DNA of 64,000 nucleotides from Colwellia polaris (GCF_002104515.1 NZ_NBOE01000006.1:62001-126000); one strand, 5' to 3'. Shown: positions 54,849 to 64,000, counted from the stretch's first letter. Numbers and translations are program-made. Notes: generated by a model not told the origin, from the letters alone.

Positions 54849-56276
54849 ATGAAAGTAGATATTCCCGCTTTTGAAAAAGCGCGTGTTTTAGTCGTTGGTG
54901 ATATCATGTTAGATCGTTACTGGTCTGGACCAACACAACGTATTTCACCCGAGGCACCTGTGCCTATTGTTAAAATACATCAAGATGAAGATCGCCCAGG
55001 AGGCGCTGCTAACGTAGCTTTGAACATTGCCTCGTTAAGCGGTCAAGTTACATTGCTCGGTATTACTGGTGCAGACGAAGCCTCAAAAACATTGCAAACA
55101 CAGCTGTCTGCAATGAAAATAAATTGTCAATTTATTCAGTCAGCAGATCATCCAACGATCACAAAATTACGCATTTTAAGTCGAAATCAGCAATTATTGC
55201 GTTTAGATTTTGAAGAATCTTTTGTAGAAATGGATAAAAAACCTCTGACAGAACAAACTAAAGCTTTAGTCGCTCAACATGATTTATTGTTATTGTCAGA
55301 TTATGACAAAGGTACTTTGTCAGAAGTACAGGCACTTATTCAAGCGGCAAAAGAACAAAATATTCCGGTGTTAGTTGATCCAAAAGGTACTGATTTTTCA
55401 AAATACCGTGGTGCAACTTTAATTACGCCAAACCTTGCAGAATTTGAGGCGGTTGTTGGGCATTGCAAAAATGAAGCCGAAATTGTTAGAAAAGGTCAAG
55501 CGCTGCTTAAAGAGTTAGATTTAACGGCAATGTTGGTCACCAGAAGCGAGCAGGGAATGACCCTGTTAATGCATGATCAGCAAGAGTTTCATTTACCTAC
55601 TCAAGCGAAAGAAGTTTATGACGTAACAGGAGCGGGCGATACCGTTATTGCTACTTTAGCACTTTCAATTGCCGCTAAAACCGGTTTTGCTCAAGCCAGT
55701 GCTTTAGCAAATATAGCAGCAGGTATTGTTGTTGGTAAATTGGGCACTTCAACGGTGAGCGAAGCAGAACTTAGCGCTGAACTTTTATCTGGCCAAGAAA
55801 GTGGCTTTGGTGTAATGACTGAAGATCAACTTAAAATTGCGGTTGAATTAGCGCAAGCGCGCGGTGAAAATATTGTGATGACAAACGGGTGTTTCGATAT
55901 TCTTCATGCGGGTCATGTTTCATATTTAACCACAGCCAATACTTTAGGAACGCGACTTATTGTTGCCGTTAACGATGATGCTTCAGTTACCCGCTTAAAA
56001 GGGCCAGGTCGTCCTGTTAACCCAGTAGACCGTCGTATGGCTGTACTTGCTGGATTAGGTGCTGTTGATTGGGTAGTACCATTTAGTGAAGATACGCCAC
56101 AACGTTTAATTGCCAATATCTTGCCAAACATTTTAGTAAAAGGCGGTGATTATAAAGTGGAAGATATTGCAGGTGGCGAAGAGGTAATAGCCGCAGGTGG
56201 TGAAGTTAAAGTGTTGAACTTTGAAGATGGTATTTCTACCACTAAAATTATTAACGCGATTAAACAAGAAGATTAA
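54849..56276 (+). CDS. hldE: Bifunctional heptose kinase/adenylyltransferase HldE
   Basis: 475 residues from the ATG at 54849 ([25 protein letters not shown]); ten extra upstream codons are discounted. The N-terminal ribokinase-like domain (to about 320) has [20 protein letters not shown] and the catalytic [11 protein letters not shown]. The C-terminal nucleotidyltransferase domain (about 340-475) has [15 protein letters not shown] and the ribityl-binding [11 protein letters not shown]. It phosphorylates D-glycero-D-manno-heptose 7-phosphate at C1 and later adenylylates the heptose 1-phosphate, supplying ADP-heptose for the LPS core. Confidence 0.96.
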   Translation: MKVDIPAFEKARVLVVGDIMLDRYWSGPTQRISPEAPVPIVKIHQDEDRPGGAANVALNIASLSGQVTLLGITGADEASKTLQTQLSAMKINCQFIQSADHPTITKLRILSRNQQLLRLDFEESFVEMDKKPLTEQTKALVAQHDLLLLSDYDKGTLSEVQALIQAAKEQNIPVLVDPKGTDFSKYRGATLITPNLAEFEAVVGHCKNEAEIVRKGQALLKELDLTAMLVTRSEQGMTLLMHDQQEFHLPTQAKEVYDVTGAGDTVIATLALSIAAKTGFAQASALANIAAGIVVGKLGTSTVSEAELSAELLSGQESGFGVMTEDQLKIAVELAQARGENIVMTNGCFDILHAGHVSYLTTANTLGTRLIVAVNDDASVTRLKGPGRPVNPVDRRMAVLAGLGAVDWVVPFSEDTPQRLIANILPNILVKGGDYKVEDIAGGEEVIAAGGEVKVLNFEDGISTTKIINAIKQED

Positions 56277-56326
56277 ACTCTCATTGTTGATAACCGTATC
56301 GATTATAAGTGTTCATCTTACATATG

Positions 56327-56559
56327 TAACCTGAACTCTGGATAAGTAGCACTTGCTCAATGCTCCCTTTTAAGCCATTTACTGCGTTAAAACGTCGATA
56401 AATAGCGCGCTATTCATAAACGTTTTGCCTTGGAAATGGCATAAAATGAAGCATTGATGATATCTATTCGTGATGTTCACCTGGCTATAGCATTTACTTT
56501 ATTACCTAAGCTTTTGGTTCACTTGAGTTTCAAGCACTCATTATCCAGAGTTCAGGTTA
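56327..56559. mobile_element. MITE-like element with 19-bp terminal inverted repeats and a nested palindrome
   Basis: TAACCTGAACTCTGGATAA at 56327-56345 is repeated exactly inverted at 56541-56559. Inside, arms 56357-56394 and 56420-56457 form a long imperfect hairpin (about 31 of 38 matches, sharing TCAATGCT, CCATTT and AAAACGT) around the perfect palindrome AATAGCGCGCTATT (56401-56414). There is no coding capacity. It lies in the 366-bp gap between convergent hldE and tolC, upstream of their shared terminator. Confidence 0.75.
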
Positions 56560-56584
56560 TGTAATAAACCGCTATTTCAAATAG

Positions 56585-56616
56585 AAAAAAAGCAGCATAT
56601 AAATGCTGCTTTTTTT
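56585..56616. terminator. Bidirectional terminator between hldE and tolC
   Basis: AGCAGCAT - ATAA - ATGCTGCT with A6 on the left and T6 on the right. Confidence 0.9.
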
Positions 56617-56642
56617 ATGTGATTTAATTAACGCAGGAATTG

Positions 56643-58004
56643 TTACTCAGCAGCAATTAAGCCTTGGTTAATATCTTTTAAGTCTTGTTCTGTTATTGTA
56701 CCGCCGGCGCGTTTAAGTGCTAAAACGTTTTGAATATAATCGTATCGTGTTGAAGATAGATTACGTTTAGCGTTATAAAGGTTTCTGGTGCTATTAAGTA
56801 CATCAACTATAGTACGAGTGCCTACTTCAAAACCTGCTTCTGTAGCTTTTAATGCACTTTGTGCACTTACCACAGATTGTTCTAACGATTTTATCGCTGA
56901 TACTGCCGCTATAACAGTATTATAGGCATTACGAGTGTTACGTACTACGTTGCGGTAAGACTGCTCCATATCTTGACTAGCCGCAACATAATTACTTTGA
57001 GCTTGTCTAACGCTGCTTGAAATAGAGCCACCAGAATAAATTGGTACGGTTAATGTTATTCCGATCGAGTGACTATCTAGAGCAGGGTTATTAAAGTCAG
57101 TGTTGTTAACTTCACTATCTTGCTCTCTACTACCGTAGCTTCCTGATAGAGCCAAAGTAGGGTAATGGCCAGATCTTGCTAAATTGATATTTTCTTTTGC
57201 GATATCAATGTTTATTCTTTCAGCAATAAGCTCCAAGTTTTTAACTTCAGCGGTTTGTTGCCATTCGTTGGCACTGTCTGGCGCGGGGCGAGAAGTGCTA
57301 AAACGTTCCGTGTTTAAAATGTTTAAATCGCGAGGATAAACGTTGGTGATAACCCGCAATGCTTCTTCAGCATTAAATACTTGGTTTTCAGATCTAATTT
57401 CGCTAGTAACCGCATTATCATACTGTGCTTGGGCTTCATGAACATCAGTTATTGCTGTTAAGCCTACTGAAAACCTTTGTTTTGTTTGCTCTAATTGACG
57501 TTCAATGGCGGCTTTTTCAGCTTTTGAAAATTCTAAATCATCTTTGGCACTGAGTACTTGAAAATAAGCTTGAGTAACGCGAACAATTAAATCTTGTTTA
57601 GCTAATTGAAATGAAACATCGCTTTGGTGAGCGCGTTTTTTGGCATTATCAAGTTTTAACCAAGTACTGTGGTTGTACAATTCCATATCCAAATTAATAC
57701 CGAAGCTAGTTGTATCAGTATTATTAGTTAGAATTTGACCTGAAGACTCTCCTGTGTCTGAGGTTGGAATAAATTCGCCCTTGCTTTTTGTATAGCTTGC
57801 AGAGCCGTAAATTTGTGGTAATAGCACCGCGCGAGCTTGTTCAATGCCTTCTTCAGTCGCTAAAAATTGCGCCTGAGCTCGAAGAACAACCGGATCATTT
57901 GCTTGTGCTTGTTGGTATACTGATAATAAGTCTTCGGCATTAGCTAAAGAGCTACTTGCAGTATAAGCAAGGCCAATAAATAGTGCGGTTATTGTTTTTT
58001 TCAT
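56643..58004 (-). CDS. tolC: Outer-membrane efflux channel TolC
   Basis: 453 residues with a signal peptide (ending LANAE). Two homologous halves each hold long helices and barrel strands: EDLLSVYQQAQANDPVVLRAQAQF at the start, and VGTRTIVDVLNSTRNLYNAKRNLSSTRYDYIQNVLALKRAGG near the end, which is the canonical closing block of TolC. The trimer forms the outer-membrane tunnel for tripartite efflux pumps and type I secretion. It is divergent from nudF, as in E. coli. Confidence 0.95.
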   Translation of the reverse strand: MKKTITALFIGLAYTASSSLANAEDLLSVYQQAQANDPVVLRAQAQFLATEEGIEQARAVLLPQIYGSASYTKSKGEFIPTSDTGESSGQILTNNTDTTSFGINLDMELYNHSTWLKLDNAKKRAHQSDVSFQLAKQDLIVRVTQAYFQVLSAKDDLEFSKAEKAAIERQLEQTKQRFSVGLTAITDVHEAQAQYDNAVTSEIRSENQVFNAEEALRVITNVYPRDLNILNTERFSTSRPAPDSANEWQQTAEVKNLELIAERINIDIAKENINLARSGHYPTLALSGSYGSREQDSEVNNTDFNNPALDSHSIGITLTVPIYSGGSISSSVRQAQSNYVAASQDMEQSYRNVVRNTRNAYNTVIAAVSAIKSLEQSVVSAQSALKATEAGFEVGTRTIVDVLNSTRNLYNAKRNLSSTRYDYIQNVLALKRAGGTITEQDLKDINQGLIAAE

Positions 58005-58111
58005 CTTGAAGCGATTCCTGTAATAATGAACATGCTATTATTTTTTTAATTGTAACTATCTTAACGCGAATATTATATTAGCTAAATAAAATAAGTGTAT
58101 AAGGAAGTACT

Positions 58112-58138
58112 CTAGTGTAACAAAATGTTAAACACTAG
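58112..58138. promoter_or_regulatory. Palindromic site in the tolC-nudF divergent region
   Basis: CTAGTGT (58112-58118) and ACACTAG (58132-58138), with the inner AAC/GTT also matching after a small offset. It lies in the 187-bp divergent promoter region, 54 bp before nudF. Regulator unknown. Confidence 0.4.
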
Positions 58139-58191
58139 TGTATCGAAAAATCTCTTATAAAAAGGCCAGTTATAATAGAGGAACCCTTTAA

Positions 58192-58827
58192 ATGAATATC
58201 ACTCGAGAACCGCTGTTGCGCTTTGACTTAAGCGATGTAAAAGTGCAAAAAAAAGTTCGAAAATATCAAGGTTTTTTTGCACTAGATGAGTACCAGTTTC
58301 AGCATAAACTTTATGCTGGTGGTTACAGTAAAGTGTTAACAAGAGAGGTTTTTGAGCGCGGAAATGCTGTAGGGTTATTGCCTTATGATCCGAAAACTGA
58401 CTCTGTGGTATTAGTCGAACAATTTCGAGCGGGTGCGCTTAAAAGTAAAACAGGGCCATGGCAATTAGAATTAATCGCGGGTATGTGTTCTGAGGATGAA
58501 GTGCCTTTAGACGTTGCCATTAGAGAATCTAAAGAAGAAGCAAACTTAGACTTAGCGCCAGAAAATGTAATTAAAGTCATGGACTATCTTTCAAGCGCCG
58601 GCGGTATGAGTGAATGTATTCATCTCTATTGTGCGCGTATAGATAGTAGCAATATCTCGGGTGTTTATGGCTTAGAATCTGAAGGGGAAGATATTTTAGT
58701 ACACGTTATGACAAGAAAAAATGCCAATAAATTACTTGCTGAAGGAAAGATCCTTAATGCAGCAACTATTATTACGTTACAATGGCTAGCTCTGAATGTA
58801 GATAAATTTAACTCAAGCTGGAAATAA
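58192..58827 (+). CDS. nudF: ADP-ribose diphosphatase NudF (Nudix)
   Basis: 211 residues. The Nudix box G-x5-E-x7-REUxEExGU is seen as GMCSEDEVPLDVAIRESKEEANL-type sequence around residues 98-120 (REs-KEE are the metal ligands). The N-terminal dimerisation strands precede it and SSAGGMSECIHLYCARID follows, as in the E. coli enzyme. It hydrolyses ADP-ribose to AMP and ribose 5-phosphate. It is the first gene of nudF-yqiB-cpdA-yqiA-parE, which are packed with near-zero gaps. Confidence 0.95.
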   Translation: MNITREPLLRFDLSDVKVQKKVRKYQGFFALDEYQFQHKLYAGGYSKVLTREVFERGNAVGLLPYDPKTDSVVLVEQFRAGALKSKTGPWQLELIAGMCSEDEVPLDVAIRESKEEANLDLAPENVIKVMDYLSSAGGMSECIHLYCARIDSSNISGVYGLESEGEDILVHVMTRKNANKLLAEGKILNAATIITLQWLALNVDKFNSSWK

Positions 58828-59283
58828 ATGCCTGTTGTAGAAAAAAAATACCGTCCTCATTTACCCACATTAATGGCTTTATGTGAGATTAATTACATGT
58901 TACTACTTCGTATACTTGCCGATAAAGAGCAGGTAGGCGAACAAAGATGCTTTTTTATCTCAGATTTTTTAAGTTATCGCATTACTGTTAATGAGGTAAC
59001 AAAATACACAACCTTGATCACGATTAATCAAGAAGCCAATATTCGCGGATATAATTTAACTGAGCTTTTTCGACCAAAAATGGTCGTACGTTTATATCAT
59101 GATGCACGCATGGCTGAAGTGATAAGTAATCAAGATGTTCAACAAATTAAACCTCGTTATGATTACCCTAACGAGAAAATGCACTTACCTGATGAAAAAC
59201 AACAAGTGAACTATTTTTTAAAAGAGTGGTTGCAGCTATGTTTAAAGTTTGGGCAAGTGAATTTCGACATTCCTAGAATTTGA
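58828..59283 (+). CDS. yqiB: DUF1249 protein YqiB
   Basis: 151 residues, soluble, with the family blocks LPTLMALCEINYMLLLRIL, YTTLITINQEA and PRYDYPNEKMHLPDEKQQVNYFLKEWL. The ATG follows the nudF stop directly. The function is unknown; the conserved place between nudF and cpdA is the best argument for identity. Confidence 0.93.
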   Translation: MPVVEKKYRPHLPTLMALCEINYMLLLRILADKEQVGEQRCFFISDFLSYRITVNEVTKYTTLITINQEANIRGYNLTELFRPKMVVRLYHDARMAEVISNQDVQQIKPRYDYPNEKMHLPDEKQQVNYFLKEWLQLCLKFGQVNFDIPRI

Positions 59284-59291
59284 TCACCCCC

Positions 59292-60095
59292 ATGCTAACG
59301 AAATTATCATCAAACCACTCAAGGTTAAATACACTGACTATTGCGCAATTAAGCGATAGTCATTTATTTGCAAACCGAAATGGTAGGCATCATCAAGCTA
59401 ATGTATATGAAAACTTAAAACATGTTTTGTCTGCGATTAAAGCGCAACCGCTAATTGATGCTATTGTTTTCACAGGCGATTTAACTCAAGATCACACAGA
59501 AGCGTCATATCAGCTGTTTGTTAATGCTTTTGAAGCATGTGAAATTAATGTACCAGTTTATTATGTTTCAGGTAATCATGATGAGCCTTCGCTGCTAAAT
59601 CAATATTTATCAAAAGCGCCATTTTGCCAACACAAGGTAATAGAAAATAATTATTGGCAAGTGTTATTAATAGAAAGCAAAAGCGACACACCTGCAGGAA
59701 TCATTACCAATGGGGAATGTGAGCAGGCGGCTAAAGTCATTAACAGTGCTAAATCACAGTTACTATTAACCCATCATCACGCCGTTGATGCTGGTTTTTT
59801 TATTGATCAGCATGGCTTAATAAATAAAAATGAGTTTCATCAATGGGTAAGCAAATTTCCTTCAATTAAAGCACTTGGTTGCGGTCATATTCATCAGGCG
59901 TTAATTTTACCGGTGCAACTGGCCGGACGAAGTGTGAATTTATATACATGTCCTGCCACATCAATTCAATTTGATATGAACTCTTCTAAACCAGCGCCTA
60001 ATGGTCAGCCGCCAGGTTATCAAGTATTTACCCTCACCAGTTCCGGTGAGTTAACCCGAAAAGTATTTTATGTCGACTATAACGAGAAAAAGTGA
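59292..60095 (+). CDS. cpdA: 3',5'-cyclic-AMP phosphodiesterase CpdA
   Basis: 267 residues from ATG 59292; a TTG at 59280 overlapping the yqiB stop is possible, and neither start has a strong RBS. The metallophosphoesterase ligands are in order: QLSDSHLF, TGDLTQDH, SGNHDEP, LTHHHAVDAG and GHIHQAL. It breaks down cAMP and so adjusts CRP-dependent expression. It is part of the same compact operon as nudF. Confidence 0.93.
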   Translation: MLTKLSSNHSRLNTLTIAQLSDSHLFANRNGRHHQANVYENLKHVLSAIKAQPLIDAIVFTGDLTQDHTEASYQLFVNAFEACEINVPVYYVSGNHDEPSLLNQYLSKAPFCQHKVIENNYWQVLLIESKSDTPAGIITNGECEQAAKVINSAKSQLLLTHHHAVDAGFFIDQHGLINKNEFHQWVSKFPSIKALGCGHIHQALILPVQLAGRSVNLYTCPATSIQFDMNSSKPAPNGQPPGYQVFTLTSSGELTRKVFYVDYNEKK

Positions 60096-60097
60096 TT

Positions 60098-60685
60098 ATG
60101 ATTAACCTATTGTATATTCATGGTTTTAATTCTTCGCCACAATCCATGAAAGCAGAGCAAACGCGAGAATACATAGCCAAAAACCATCCAGAGGTAAAAT
60201 TTTATTGCCCACAGATTATTTCTTCGCCTAGCGCTGCCATTAAGCAATTAGAAGATATCATTGCGCTTGAACCAAGCGATTCATGGTACATAGTAGGCTC
60301 TTCATTGGGTGGGTTCTTTGCGACTTATTTTGCTGAAAAATATCAAATAAAAGTGGTACTCGTTAATCCTGCGGTTAAGCCATTTGATTTAATGGCAGAT
60401 ATACTTGGAGAGCAAGTAAACCCATATACGCAAGAACGATATCAAGTGCTTGAACAGCATATTGACGAGCTTAAAGCACTTGAACAAGAAAATATTTCTA
60501 AAAATAATTACTTGGTCATGGTACAAACAGGTGATGAAGTGTTAGATTACCAACAAGCTGTTGAAAAATACCGTCATTGCGAATTAATTATTGAGCAAGG
60601 TGGCGATCATAGTTTTATTAATTATGAAAATGCCTTGCCTAATATCGCGTTATTTTTCAACTTACCTCTATTAGCAGCACAATGA
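60098..60685 (+). CDS. yqiA: Esterase YqiA (alpha/beta hydrolase)
   Basis: 195 residues from ATG 60098 (a GTG two codons earlier overlaps the cpdA stop). The alpha/beta-hydrolase nucleophile elbow is VGSSLGGFF, preceded by LLYIHGFNSSPQSMKA, which forms the oxyanion side. GDEVLDYQQAVE and the C-terminal GGDHSFINYE carry the acid and His. It acts on short acyl esters in E. coli; the natural substrate is unknown. The order cpdA-yqiA-parE is conserved. Confidence 0.92.
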   Translation: MINLLYIHGFNSSPQSMKAEQTREYIAKNHPEVKFYCPQIISSPSAAIKQLEDIIALEPSDSWYIVGSSLGGFFATYFAEKYQIKVVLVNPAVKPFDLMADILGEQVNPYTQERYQVLEQHIDELKALEQENISKNNYLVMVQTGDEVLDYQQAVEKYRHCELIIEQGGDHSFINYENALPNIALFFNLPLLAAQ

Positions 60686-60698
60686 TCAGAACATATAA

Positions 60699-62588
60699 AT
60701 GAGCGAACAATATAATTCCGACTCCATCGAGGTCTTAAGTGGCCTTGACCCAGTACGCCATCGTCCTGGCATGTATACCGATACAACTCGGCCTAACCAT
60801 TTAGGGCAAGAGGTTATCGACAACTCTGTTGATGAAGCCTTAGCTGGTCATGCACAAAATATTACGGTGATCCTTGATAAAGATCAGTCATTAGAGGTGA
60901 TTGATGACGGTCGCGGTATGCCGATTGATATCCATCAAGAAGAGGGCGTATCAGGCGTTGAGCTTATATTTTGTAAGTTACATGCTGGTGGCAAGTTCTC
61001 TAATAAAAATTATCAATTTTCTGGTGGTTTACATGGTGTTGGTATTTCAGTGGTCAACGCGCTATCTACACGGGTAGATGTTGCTGTTAGGCGCGATGGT
61101 AAACTTTACGAAATGGCTTTCGAAAATGGTTTTAAAGTCGAAGAGTTAACCGAAACGGGTACCGTGGGCCGACGAAATACAGGAACACGTGTTAAATTTT
61201 GGCCTGATGCTAACTATTTTGATTCAGCTAAATTTTCTGCACGCAGATTAGTGCATTTGTTAAAAGCTAAAGCCGTTCTGTGTCCTGGCCTAACGATTAA
61301 ATTTCATGATAAAAACGAAGACGCTAAATACCAATGGTGCTATGAAGATGGCTTAGTTGATTATTTAAAAGAATCGGTGAAAGCTTATGAAAGCTTACCA
61401 GAAGAACCATTTGTTGGCAGTTTTAGCTCTGTGCATGAAGCGGCTGACTGGGCTGTAACATGGTTACCTGAAGGTGGCGAGTCTGTTGGAGAAAGTTACG
61501 TAAACTTAATTCCAACAGTACAAGGTGGTACTCATGTAAACGGACTTCGCCAAGGCTTGTTAGAGTCAATGCGAGAGTTTTGTGAATTTAGAAATTTAGT
61601 ACCACGGGGAGTTAAGTTAACACCTGATGATATTTGGGATAAATGTTCCTATATTCTTTCAGTGAAAATGGAAGACCCACAATTTGCGGGTCAAACTAAA
61701 GAACGACTTTCTTCACGCCAATGTGCTGCATTTGTTACAGGTGTAGTAAAAGACTCTTTCAGCTTATGGCTTAATGAGCATACTGAAATTGCAGAAGCAT
61801 TAGCTGAATTTTGCATCTCCAACGCGCAACGTCGTTTGCGCGCTAGTAAAAAAATTATTCGTAAAAAAGTAACCCAAGGGCCTGCATTACCAGGTAAGTT
61901 AACTGATTGTGGTAGTCAAGACACTTTACGTACCGAACTTTTCTTAGTTGAGGGTGACTCAGCCGGCGGTAGTGCAAAACAGGCGCGAGATCGTGAATTT
62001 CAAGCAATAATGCCATTGCGCGGTAAAATTTTAAATACTTGGGAAGTCGACTCAGGGCAAATTTTAGCCTCGCAAGAAGTACATGATATCTCTGTTGCTT
62101 TAGGCATTGATCCCGATACCGATGATTTATCAGGGTTACGTTACGGTAAAATTTGTATTCTTGCCGATGCTGACTCCGATGGTTTACATATAGCCACCTT
62201 GCTTTGTGCGTTGTTTACCCAGCATTTTTTACCTTTAGTGCAAGCAGGTCATGTTTACGTTGCTATGCCTCCGCTGTATCGTGTTGATGTCGGCAAAGAA
62301 GTGTTTTACGCGTTAGACGAAGCAGAGAAAGACAGTATTTTAGACCGCATTGAAGCAGAGAAAAAACGTGGTAAAGTTAATGTTCAACGTTTTAAAGGTT
62401 TGGGTGAAATGAACCCTTTGCAATTGCGCGAAACAACTATGGACCCTAATACTCGACGCTTAGTACAATTAACGGTTGATGAACACGCAGAGACGATGGA
62501 ACTTATGGATATGTTACTGTCGAAAAAACGCAGTGGCGATCGCAAAGACTGGCTTCAATCTAAAGGCGACTTAGTTGAGTTAGATTAG
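60699..62588 (+). CDS. parE: DNA topoisomerase IV subunit B ParE
   Basis: 629 residues (E. coli 630). The GHKL ATPase domain has QEVIDNSVDEA, DDGRGMPID and GGLHGVGISVVNALS. The transducer follows with the conserved QTK loop region (AGQTKERL). The TOPRIM domain holds the metal-binding EGDSAGGSAKQ and DADSDGLHI. With ParC it unlinks daughter chromosomes. It begins 13 bp after yqiA, the last gene of the operon; parC is not downstream. Confidence 0.97.
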   Translation: MSEQYNSDSIEVLSGLDPVRHRPGMYTDTTRPNHLGQEVIDNSVDEALAGHAQNITVILDKDQSLEVIDDGRGMPIDIHQEEGVSGVELIFCKLHAGGKFSNKNYQFSGGLHGVGISVVNALSTRVDVAVRRDGKLYEMAFENGFKVEELTETGTVGRRNTGTRVKFWPDANYFDSAKFSARRLVHLLKAKAVLCPGLTIKFHDKNEDAKYQWCYEDGLVDYLKESVKAYESLPEEPFVGSFSSVHEAADWAVTWLPEGGESVGESYVNLIPTVQGGTHVNGLRQGLLESMREFCEFRNLVPRGVKLTPDDIWDKCSYILSVKMEDPQFAGQTKERLSSRQCAAFVTGVVKDSFSLWLNEHTEIAEALAEFCISNAQRRLRASKKIIRKKVTQGPALPGKLTDCGSQDTLRTELFLVEGDSAGGSAKQARDREFQAIMPLRGKILNTWEVDSGQILASQEVHDISVALGIDPDTDDLSGLRYGKICILADADSDGLHIATLLCALFTQHFLPLVQAGHVYVAMPPLYRVDVGKEVFYALDEAEKDSILDRIEAEKKRGKVNVQRFKGLGEMNPLQLRETTMDPNTRRLVQLTVDEHAETMELMDMLLSKKRSGDRKDWLQSKGDLVELD

Positions 62589-62602
62589 TCATGTAAGTAA
62601 CT

Positions 62603-62671
62603 AAAAAATGAATTAGTCATTTTTTGCGTTAATTTATCAAGGTATAGTTTTTAATAACTATACCTTTTTAT
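62603..62671 (+). terminator. Two terminator-like hairpins after parE
   Basis: AAAAAATGA / TCATTTTTT (62603-62625), then AAGGTATAGTT - TTTAAT - AACTATACCTT (62639-62666) followed by T run. The second is the stronger. Confidence 0.8.
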
Positions 62672-62687
62672 TTTTGAAAGGAACATT

Positions 62688-63095
62688 ATGATTGAGCATC
62701 GACGTTTACGAAGTATATGTCACGCATCAGTGGGGACTAATGATTTAAAGCGTGCTAAGGCCTTTTATACGCCAGTGCTAGCAACATTAGACATTACTTT
62801 AGTGAGTGAATATGAACAAGCCGTAGCTTACGGTAAAGGTTATCCTGAGTTTTGGCTGCAACAGCCCTTCGATAAAATGCCTGCGACAGCTGGAAATGGT
62901 GTTCACTTTGGTTTTGTTGCGTTAAATAAGCGACAAGTAGATGAGTTTTATCAATGTGCTATTGCTTTAGGCGGAAGGTGTAATGGCACACCAGGTGCAA
63001 GACCAGAATATGGAACACCTTATTATGGTTGTTTTATTATCGATTTAGATGGTAATAAAATAGAAGCAAGTTATTGGCAAGTTACTGAAAAGTAA
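62688..63095 (+). CDS. VOC-family (glyoxalase-like) protein
   Basis: 135 residues, one vicinal-oxygen-chelate unit pair: HASVGTNDLKRAKAFYTPVLATL at the start, VHFGFVALNKRQVDEFYQ in the middle, and the C-terminal GCFIIDLDGNKIEASYW, with His and Glu in the usual metal-ligand places. The family includes lyases, dioxygenases and resistance proteins; no substrate can be named. It is monocistronic, with RBS AAAGGAAC. Confidence 0.85.
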   Translation: MIEHRRLRSICHASVGTNDLKRAKAFYTPVLATLDITLVSEYEQAVAYGKGYPEFWLQQPFDKMPATAGNGVHFGFVALNKRQVDEFYQCAIALGGRCNGTPGARPEYGTPYYGCFIIDLDGNKIEASYWQVTEK

Positions 63096-63224
63096 TGGTA
63101 TGTTGCTAATATTCAACGACCCATTAATTACTTTTTTATCAATATAAATAATAGTTTATCATTTACACAAAATCGTTTTATACTGTATTTGGTACATAAT
63201 CGCACATGCTGTTGGAGCGAGAAT

Positions 63225-64000
63225 TTGTTTAGAAACATTGTAAAATTCACTTTTCAAAACTGTGCCCAAATTCTCTTTGTTTTATTGTTAATTTCTTGTA
63301 AATCAAATGCATTGCAATCGTTAACAAATAACGATTTTAATGCTTTTCTAGTACGTGCTGAGCAATTAAATAATAGCGATCCCAAAGCCGCTTTAATTCT
63401 CTTAAATTCACATAAAGATTCATTAAACACTCAACCAATATCTAGCCAAGTAAACTATTACCGTATTCAATCTGCGGCCTATTCAGACCAAGCACTTTAC
63501 AGTTTAAGTGAAGCATCGGCAGAAAAAGGGTTAATGCTAGCTAAACAAATGAGTAATCCAAGTGTATTTATTGCTGAGCTCGCTTACACCAAAGGTTTTT
63601 CATTAGAAAGCCAAGGTGATTTCGAAAGCGCATTGCAAATATACCAAAATGGCTTAGACGTTGCCCGCTCGATGAATAATCAACAACTTACTGCTCGTGG
63701 GTTAACGAATATAGGGGCAATATTATATTTGCAAAAAAACTACAAACAGTCGTTAATAACGCTAAACCAAGCGCTAACCTTAGCGAATAATATTGCAGAT
63801 GAAGCTCTTTTAGGTGACATCAATAGTGAATTAGGTATTTTATACGGTTACATAGGTGAAGAGAAACAAGCAAATAATTACTTTCAACAGTCATATCAGC
63901 ACTTTAAAAAAGCAGGGAAACATAATTACGCACTGAATAGTTTGCATAATGTGGCTAATAACCATGCTAATGAAAAAAGGTATGAAGAAGCCTTAGAAGT
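63225..64000 (+). CDS. Secreted or membrane TPR protein, N-terminal part (truncated)
   Basis: An open frame from TTG 63225, chosen for GGAG at 63213-63216, runs 258 codons off the window edge. A hydrophobic signal-like segment (about 12-30, AQILFVLLLISC) is followed by helical repeats of the TPR type (LTARGLTNIGAILYLQKNY, and LGDINSELGILYGYIG with Ala/Gly/Tyr at repeat positions). In Alteromonadales this architecture usually precedes a membrane helix and a GGDEF or histidine kinase domain, but the C-terminal part is not visible. I do not assign an activity. Confidence 0.75.
   Translation, partial: MFRNIVKFTFQNCAQILFVLLLISCKSNALQSLTNNDFNAFLVRAEQLNNSDPKAALILLNSHKDSLNTQPISSQVNYYRIQSAAYSDQALYSLSEASAEKGLMLAKQMSNPSVFIAELAYTKGFSLESQGDFESALQIYQNGLDVARSMNNQQLTARGLTNIGAILYLQKNYKQSLITLNQALTLANNIADEALLGDINSELGILYGYIGEEKQANNYFQQSYQHFKKAGKHNYALNSLHNVANNHANEKRYEEALE

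Overview
The window is AT-rich chromosomal DNA of a Gram-negative gammaproteobacterium. Gene content, house style (TTG/GTG starts, enlarged PstC/PstA, GspA-GspB fusion, TPR and PAS/GGDEF sensors) and two MITE-like repeats point to a marine Alteromonadales, most likely Colwelliaceae (Colwellia/Thalassotalea). The placement is inferred from protein and repeat flavour, not from a marker search.

Layout. 0-21 kb is a phosphate region: a truncated histidine kinase, a porin, phoB-phoR and pstS, then an unrelated block (gcvR-like, PilZ, ettA, a PAS-GGDEF cyclase, selO, a CBS protein), then pstC-pstA-pstB-phoU, a PhoU-like DUF47 protein and a PiT transporter. Four transcription units (porin, phoBR, pstS, pstCAB-phoU) carry a recognisable Pho box: TGTCA repeats 11 bp apart, just upstream of a -10. 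21-31 kb holds a MITE-like element, tRNA-Phe(GAA), trhO, fumarylacetoacetase, a TonB-dependent receptor broken by a frameshift, cca, and a GspA-GspB fusion ATPase. 31-36 kb is leuABCD with a complete attenuation leader, including a leuL peptide of 20 codons. 36-43 kb holds surface-polysaccharide genes (CDP-glycerol-transferase-like, GT25, Wzi), ygiM, ygiF, and a convergent L,D-transpeptidase / Lpp-like lipoprotein pair.

43.4-50.1 kb is the most interesting part. Eight same-strand genes encode a K+ channel, a small double ribbon-helix-helix-like protein, a YjfK-like protein, a PspA/IM30 protein (YjfJ), a YjfI protein, a membrane-embedded aminopropyltransferase, a tandem DUF350 membrane protein and a lipoprotein with a basic tail. 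They form two units. Both are preceded by the same palindrome, GACATATTATGTC (three copies in the window, all upstream of these units). I read this as a co-regulated envelope-stress / polyamine system, perhaps controlled by its own ribbon-helix-helix protein.

50-63 kb is a conserved core matching the Escherichia coli neighbourhood: glnE, hldE, tolC, nudF, yqiB, cpdA, yqiA, parE, with an LpxL-type acyltransferase and a TcpQ-like protein inserted. A second MITE-like element with a long internal palindrome lies between hldE and tolC. The window ends in a VOC protein and the start of a TPR protein.

No rRNA, CRISPR array, prophage or insertion-sequence transposase was seen.
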